The notes below the pieces were generated by a model. The model ran no database searches, was not told the DNA's origin, and worked only from the letters and a program-made list of their open reading frames with translations. A DNA stretch of 64,000 bases, from the NCBI GenBank assembly GCA_964369965.1, contig CAYJGF010000011.1:18585-82584 (forward strand), in the 5' to 3' direction. Made by a program: the position numbers and the translations under genes. Below are positions 60,025 to 64,000 of the stretch, one piece after another (the first letter of the stretch is position 1; every line of letters starts with the position of its first letter). Source of the DNA: CAYJBH01 sp964369965 (GTDB taxonomy: Bacteria > Bacillota > Clostridia > Oscillospirales > Ruminococcaceae).

Positions 60025-61041
60025 ATGAAAGCGGCAGTCTATTATAACCCTCGCGACATGAAGGTGGTGGAACGTCCCACTCCTACACCCGGCGACAACG
60101 ATGTCATAATTAATGTCAAAGCCTGTGGTGTGTGCGGCACAGATGTTCATATGTTTGAGGGGCAGGAGGGCTCCGGTGAGGTCAAAGGGGAGATGGTTTT
60201 CGGTCATGAGCTCGCCGGCGTTGTTACCTCAACAGGCAAGGACGTAACCCGTTTTGCGGTGGGCGACAGGGTGTGCGTCGACCCGAATTTGCTTTGTGGC
60301 AACTGTTATTATTGTCTGAATTCGCTTGGTCACTTTTGTGAGAACATGCAAAGTGTAGGTGTCAGCATGGACGGCGGATTTGCCGAGTATTGCAAAGCGC
60401 CGGAGCGCGCAGTCTACGCCCTGCCAAATCATATGAGTTATGAGGAGGGTGCGATGGTCGAGCCGGTCGCATGCTGTTTGCACGGTATCGACATGTGCAA
60501 TATAAAACCCGGATCACATGTGATAGTCATAGGCGCCGGAATGATAGGACTTATCATGGTTGCGTTAGCGAAAAAAGCAGGCGCGTGCAGTGTTGCTGTA
60601 GTGGAAACTATTGATATGCGACGGGAGGCGGCGTTAAAGCTCGGCGCAGATGTAGCCATCGATCCCATAAATGAAGATGTTGCCGCCATTTTAAAATCCA
60701 ACGGCATACGCGGTGATGTTGTTATAGAATGTGTCGGCAAACCGGTGACCGCCACCCTCGCGGTGGAGCTTGCCGGCAAAAAATCGACGGTTATGCTGTT
60801 TGGGCTGACCGATGCAGAGGATACCATCGAAATAAAACCGTTCTCACTGTTTAAAAAGGAGTGTGAGATTAAGGCGTCTTTTATCAACCCGTATACCCAA
60901 CAACGAGCGCTGGATCTCATAGCCACCGGCGCGATAGATGTCAAATCCATGATTGCAGGTCGCATACCGCTCGAGGATCTGCCGGAGTTGTTATCCGATG
61001 CAAAAAAACGCGCCGCAGGGAAGTATGTAGTTATACTATAA
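60025..61041 (+). CDS. zinc-dependent medium-chain alcohol dehydrogenase
   Basis: 338 residues. Catalytic zinc: Cys37 (CGVCGTD), His61-Glu62 (GHELAG); structural zinc: Cys91, 94, 97, 105 (LCGNCYYCLNSLGHFC). NAD domain VIGAGMIGLIMVALAKKAG. The subfamily includes sorbitol and threonine dehydrogenases; the exact substrate is open. A strong GGAGGAAA lies 7 bases before ATG 60025. The longer frame through the rsmE end is spurious. Its stop overlaps the convergent acpS end by 11 bases. Confidence 0.85.
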   Translation: MKAAVYYNPRDMKVVERPTPTPGDNDVIINVKACGVCGTDVHMFEGQEGSGEVKGEMVFGHELAGVVTSTGKDVTRFAVGDRVCVDPNLLCGNCYYCLNSLGHFCENMQSVGVSMDGGFAEYCKAPERAVYALPNHMSYEEGAMVEPVACCLHGIDMCNIKPGSHVIVIGAGMIGLIMVALAKKAGACSVAVVETIDMRREAALKLGADVAIDPINEDVAAILKSNGIRGDVVIECVGKPVTATLAVELAGKKSTVMLFGLTDAEDTIEIKPFSLFKKECEIKASFINPYTQQRALDLIATGAIDVKSMIAGRIPLEDLPELLSDAKKRAAGKYVVIL

Positions 61042-61381
61042 CTACCGCTATGGCGAGACCCCCCTCGTGTGTTATCGATACTTTTGTTTTTTTCTTCCGG
61101 CAGAGTTTTATCGCTTTGCCGGATAGTTTTATGTAGGGACGACCGCTTTTTTTGTGCAGTAGCTGGACCTCTTTTAACGAGAATTTTGTCATAATACCGC
61201 ACCCCATCGCCTTGCCGAAAGCCTCTTTCACCGCAAAACAAGCGGCGGCGGATTTTGGGGCATAACCGCGTGCTTGCAACTCACACCGCTCCTCTTCACC
61301 AAAAACTCGCTCGATAAAGCGTTGGTTTGCAAGTGATTTTTCCATCCTCGAAATCAATACGGCATCAATTCCCACCCTCAT
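61031..61381 (-). CDS. acpS: holo-[acyl-carrier-protein] synthase
   Basis: Transfers 4'-phosphopantetheine to ACP. 116 residues: MRVGIDAVLISRMEKSL (Asp6), FGEEERCELQARGYAPKSAAACFAVKEAFGKAMGCGI (Glu53 Mg2+ ligand) and KKSGRPYIKLSGKAIKL. Two ATGs are possible; ATG 61381 is 11 bases after AAAGGA and fits the family, whereas ATG 61393 touches the Shine-Dalgarno. The usual Firmicutes order acpS-ydcC-alr-mazE-mazF is broken here: only acpS and mazF remain, divergent, with a MITE between them. Confidence 0.9.
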   Translation of the reverse strand: MRVGIDAVLISRMEKSLANQRFIERVFGEEERCELQARGYAPKSAAACFAVKEAFGKAMGCGIMTKFSLKEVQLLHKKSGRPYIKLSGKAIKLCRKKKTKVSITHEGGLAIAVVIV

Positions 61382-61413
61382 GATATTACGCATCCTTTCC
61401 TGTCTTTTCCTTT

Positions 61414-61573
61414 TATAGTCAATTAATTTGAAAAACGCTACAGATTGGCGAGCAGAAATTTCGCCTATCAAGGCGGAGGATTGAGTAATACTTTCGTATT
61501 CTGATTGACGACAACACAGATAGACGGAATTTCTGTCGCCAAGATGTGGTGGGTTTCGAGTTAATTGACTATA
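61414..61573. mobile_element. MITE-like element, copy B (160 bp)
   Basis: Ends TATAGTCAATTAA... and ...TTAATTGACTATA are inverted repeats. The interior follows copy A (20014-20170): TTGGC, GCAGAAATTTCGCCTATC and GATAGACGGAATTTCTG again pair. The centre is changed (AATAC-TTTC-GTATT in place of GGAATGC...GCATTCC), yet still a hairpin. No ORF. TA dinucleotides at both ends suggest a TA target. It fills most of the gap 61382-61656. Confidence 0.82.
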
Positions 61574-61656
61574 TATAAAATTATATATTATTCGGTATAA
61601 AAAGTAAATAGAGGGCAAAAATATCATCATAGAACAAAAATTTAGAGGATATGAAA

Positions 61657-62010
61657 ATGGAGATAAAAAGAGGGGAAGTTTTTTATGCCGACCTAAGTCC
61701 GGTTGTCGGTTCCGAGCAGGGCGGTGTACGACCGGTACTTATTGTTCAAAATAATATCGGCAACCGTCACAGCCCAACCGTCATAGCCGCGGCAATAACC
61801 AGCAAGACAGGGAAGAGTCCATTACCTACGCACATACCGATAAGCAGTGCCGACTGTGGGCTTACCCGTGACAGCGTTGTGCTTTTAGAGCAACTTCGCA
61901 CCATCGACAAAACAAGATTGCGTGAAAAAACGGGTGCCATACCGAGTTCTCGACTAAATCAGGTGAACAGTGCGCTTGGGATAAGCCTTGGATTGCAGGG
62001 GGTGAATTGA
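61657..62010 (+). CDS. mazF: MazF/NdoA-family mRNA interferase without adjacent antitoxin
   Basis: 117 residues, very close to Bacillus NdoA: EIKRGEVFYADLSPVVGSEQGGVRPVLIVQNNIGNRHSPTVIAAAIT, then RDSVVLLEQLRTIDKTRL. With ATG 61657 as start the catalytic residues fall at Arg25 and Thr48, the NdoA numbering; AGAGGA is 7 bases upstream, but only 1 base before the other ATG at 61651. It cuts mRNA at U-rich sites. No mazE antitoxin gene is adjacent; the upstream DNA is the MITE. spoVAE follows after 7 bases. Confidence 0.88.
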   Translation: MEIKRGEVFYADLSPVVGSEQGGVRPVLIVQNNIGNRHSPTVIAAAITSKTGKSPLPTHIPISSADCGLTRDSVVLLEQLRTIDKTRLREKTGAIPSSRLNQVNSALGISLGLQGVN

Positions 62011-62017
62011 GGATATG

Positions 62018-62374
62018 ATGGAGGTTATAAAAGCGTTTGTTGTGGGCGGGGCAATATGTGGTGTCTGTCAACTGTTGATGGACTCGTTTGCGCTCACTCC
62101 GGCTAAAATATTGGTCGGGCTTTTTATACTCGGTGCGAGCCTGTCGGCATTTGAACTTTATCAGCCTATTGTGGATTTTGCCGGCGCCGGCGCAACGGTA
62201 CCGCTACCGGGTTTTGGACATCTTATGATGCAGGGTGTCATGGACGCGGTGAAGACCGATGGATTGATAGGTGCTTTAACCGGTGGGTTTTCCGCCGCCG
62301 CCGCAGGACTTTGCTCCTCAATATTTTTCTCCTGTATCGCGGCGATATTCGCACACAGTCATCAACCGGAGTAG
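62018..62374 (+). CDS. spoVAE: stage V sporulation protein AE
   Basis: 118 residues with three or four membrane segments: VIKAFVVGGAICGVCQLLMDSFALTPAKILVGLFILGASL, then FAGAGATVPLPGFGHLMMQGVMDAVKTDGLIGALTGGFSAAAAGL. This matches SpoVAE, part of the channel that moves Ca-dipicolinate into and out of the spore. spoVAC and spoVAD, its usual neighbours, are absent; the gene is paired with mazF. ATG 62018 is preferred to ATG 62015 for Shine-Dalgarno spacing (GAGG five bases before). Confidence 0.88.
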   Translation: MEVIKAFVVGGAICGVCQLLMDSFALTPAKILVGLFILGASLSAFELYQPIVDFAGAGATVPLPGFGHLMMQGVMDAVKTDGLIGALTGGFSAAAAGLCSSIFFSCIAAIFAHSHQPE

Positions 62375-62435
62375 ATTAATTTCTTAAGATATTACAACTA
62401 AATAATAGTTTATTACATTTCAGATGTGACAAAAG

Positions 62436-62475
62436 TGTGATATAATATCGGTATAGGAGAACCTATGCCGATATT
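62436..62475 (+). promoter_or_regulatory. extended -10 promoter with 14-bp palindrome over the start site
   Basis: TGATATAAT (TG at 62438-62439, TATAAT 62441-62446) without a clear -35. AATATCGGTATAGG (62444-62457) and CCTATGCCGATATT (62462-62475) pair over 14 bases with one T.G, overlapping the -10 and the start site. An operator or a leader hairpin for the lipoprotein gene at 62490. Confidence 0.5.
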
Positions 62476-62489
62476 ATTTTGGAGATTTT

Positions 62490-63857
62490 ATGAAAAGGAT
62501 AGTTGCATTAATAATCGTTGCTACCGTGTTTTTAACAGGTTGTGGCATGGAGGATTTATTAACGTTGATAGACTCGTCCGCACAACAGTCGGACGGGGGA
62601 TATGCTCACAATGTCCCAACGGGGCTTTACACCTGTGAGACCGACGCAAACGGTGTTTTTTATGATACACAGGAGATGACCGCGTTTGAGTTGCTTGATG
62701 ACTATACATATAACATGAACCTTGACCTTGGTGAGGGTTTAACGCGCATTTCGGGGGATTATTCCGAGCTGGGTGAGAATGGAGTTTACACAATTATTTT
62801 AAAGGGTAGCGACATCAACTACGAGTTTGAGTATGTAGAAAATAACTCTGAACTTAAAGCGTTGAACGACATCGGCGCGGTGCCGCAGGGTTCACTCTTC
62901 CTACTCTGGCAGGAGGAGGGCGGTGGAACATCGAACGATCCGCAGGGGGACACACAGGAACAACCGCAGGAGGATACACCGCAGGAAGAGCCGACACAGG
63001 AGGATACGCCACAGGAGGGACAGCCACAGGAGGAGTATGACGGTCCGGAGGGGCTTAACCCACCGTTAAGACCGAAAAACGGTAGTCTATATGACGAAAT
63101 AGATGGCATGATCGACGATCCGGAATATATTTGGGAACGAATATATAGCGATCCGGCGCCGGAAATTGGCGATGCCGATATGGTGGCGGAGCTTTTGCAA
63201 GGGATACATGATGGTGACCTTGAGGTGGACTATATGACCGCGAATAATAATGGTACATACACCGTTGTGGGTGGTTACTGGAACACGCCGGACGAACTGT
63301 ATGCCTTTATTGAATCCAGGGCAGGTGCCAATATCACCCATACCGACGAATCGCGTGAGGCGGCGTATGACTTTTTTGTGAACAACGGCATTAAGGGGCT
63401 GAGCGGCACAAGTGGATTTATTGCAAACTTCGGTTTTGCGGGTATTGTTCGAATGAAATCCAACCCGATATACTACTATGAAAACAATACAATTCGTTTG
63501 GGATATGAGGTTATCGCCGGTTCGCAAACCCCTGATCTGGTGAAAAACTTTGGGTTGTCACCGAGTGAAAATGCGCTGAAACTCGCAGAGTATATAAACA
63601 CCACCGACAAGCCGTTGAGCTATATTGAGCCGAATTCGCACATGATCATACTGTACGGTGAGTACACACCGGAGAATGGGAGTCCCTTCAAGGAATTGAC
63701 CATTCTTAAAGCGACCACCACCGCCAACTCTTACATAGAGGGTCAGTCGGAACCTATACCGATGTCCTTCTACGGGTCCACAATTCAACTGGATCAATCC
63801 GGCTTTTCCACCGTGATTAAAAGCTCTTTTGATACTATGTTAATTAAAGGATTTTAA
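62490..63857 (+). CDS. lipoprotein with Gln/Glu/Pro repeat linker
   Basis: 455 residues of no family known to me. Signal with lipobox FLTGC (Cys18). Domain 1 (about 40-145) is a small beta-fold (TGLYTCETDANGVFYD ... YNMNLDLGEG). A linker of repeated TPQEEPTQEDTPQEG units (about 150-185) is low complexity. Domain 2 (about 200-455) contains YYENNTIRLGYEVIAGSQTPDL and IYGEYTPENGSPFKELTILKA-like strands. ATG 62490 has GGAG 9 bases before. Its promoter holds a strong palindrome. Probably surface-exposed. Confidence 0.6.
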   Translation: MKRIVALIIVATVFLTGCGMEDLLTLIDSSAQQSDGGYAHNVPTGLYTCETDANGVFYDTQEMTAFELLDDYTYNMNLDLGEGLTRISGDYSELGENGVYTIILKGSDINYEFEYVENNSELKALNDIGAVPQGSLFLLWQEEGGGTSNDPQGDTQEQPQEDTPQEEPTQEDTPQEGQPQEEYDGPEGLNPPLRPKNGSLYDEIDGMIDDPEYIWERIYSDPAPEIGDADMVAELLQGIHDGDLEVDYMTANNNGTYTVVGGYWNTPDELYAFIESRAGANITHTDESREAAYDFFVNNGIKGLSGTSGFIANFGFAGIVRMKSNPIYYYENNTIRLGYEVIAGSQTPDLVKNFGLSPSENALKLAEYINTTDKPLSYIEPNSHMIILYGEYTPENGSPFKELTILKATTTANSYIEGQSEPIPMSFYGSTIQLDQSGFSTVIKSSFDTMLIKGF

Positions 63858-63945
63858 TTGATGCTATCACCTCTCGGGGATATAGTCATCCGACTGTCTT
63901 TATCCTTAGTCGTTAGTTTAAGTTAAACAATTATGAGGAGAATCA

Positions 63946-64000
63946 ATGCATCGCTGTATGTCCTGCATGGTCGAGGTTGACCAAAATGTCTGCCCACATT
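63946..64000 (+). CDS. start of a zinc-ribbon protein, truncated by the window end
   Basis: ATG 63946 with GAGGAG upstream opens MHRCMSCMVEVDQNVCPHI... This C-x2-C ... C-P-x-C pattern is the N-terminal zinc ribbon found in Clostridial serine/threonine kinases and FHA-type membrane proteins (family MxRCMGCM-x-Y...VCPxCG). Only 18 residues are visible, so nothing more can be said. Confidence 0.6.
   Translation, partial: MHRCMSCMVEVDQNVCPH

Overview
The window reads as chromosomal DNA of an anaerobic, spore-forming member of the Firmicutes, most likely class Clostridia (Oscillospiraceae/Ruminococcaceae-like). The case rests on a stage V sporulation gene (spoVAE), a RemA-type regulator, an orphan Na+-pump decarboxylase pair, an [FeFe]-hydrogenase-like sensor, citramalate-dependent isoleucine synthesis, strong AAAGGA/AGGAGG ribosome binding sites and consensus sigma-A promoters. 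Coding density is high. I saw no rRNA, tRNA, CRISPR array, prophage or intact insertion sequence. The taxonomic placement is an inference from gene content.

Layout. 1-8.6 kb: end of aspartate kinase, a secreted nuclease, an aldo/keto reductase with a ferredoxin tail, then an operon of a c-di-GMP phosphodiesterase (dead GGDEF, intact EAL) and two large GT-C-like membrane proteins. 8.6-16.2 kb: an ABC-2 exporter and three related secreted beta-propeller-like proteins, two with a Cys/His cluster. 16.2-19.9 kb: a YolD-like/Y-family polymerase pair and oadG-oadB. 20-26.5 kb: aquaporin with ComFB, divergent parA and parB, a glutamate-cysteine-ligase-like gene with an MFS carrier, and TepA. 26.6-30.7 kb: hflK-hflC and a GntR-controlled ABC exporter. 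30.8-33.7 kb: rpe and a stripped RnfD-E-A set. 33.7-39.1 kb: the housekeeping run yicC-remA-gmk-priA-def-fmt. 39.1-49.5 kb: the branched-chain amino acid cluster ilvB-ilvN-ilvD-leuA-cimA-leuC-leuD-leuB. 49.5-54.4 kb: a PadR-MFS pair and a sugar/inositol-type catabolic trio. 54.6-57.9 kb: a sensory [FeFe]-hydrogenase cluster (DRTGG, HATPase, HydS, DRTGG-like, PHP). 57.9-64 kb: trmH/spoU, plsY, rsmE, a zinc alcohol dehydrogenase, acpS, mazF, spoVAE, a lipoprotein and the start of a zinc-ribbon protein.

The most unusual content is of two kinds. First, structured non-coding repeats: two 167-bp palindromes with a four-arm cloverleaf fold in opposite orientation (13307-13473 and 18036-18202), with a paired substitution that keeps a stem; and a MITE-like element of about 157-160 bp with two full copies (20014-20170, 61414-61573), a solo end near 8602, and a central hairpin whose two arms differ between copies but still pair. 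Second, altered redox proteins: an RnfD/E/A gene set without rnfC, rnfG or rnfB in which three of the four expected [2Fe-2S] cysteines are replaced, and a hydrogenase-like protein that keeps the H-cluster cysteines but lacks the proton-transfer cysteine and sits among signalling domains.

Many start codons were moved inward from the longest open frame on the basis of Shine-Dalgarno spacing and family alignment; each such choice is explained in its entry.
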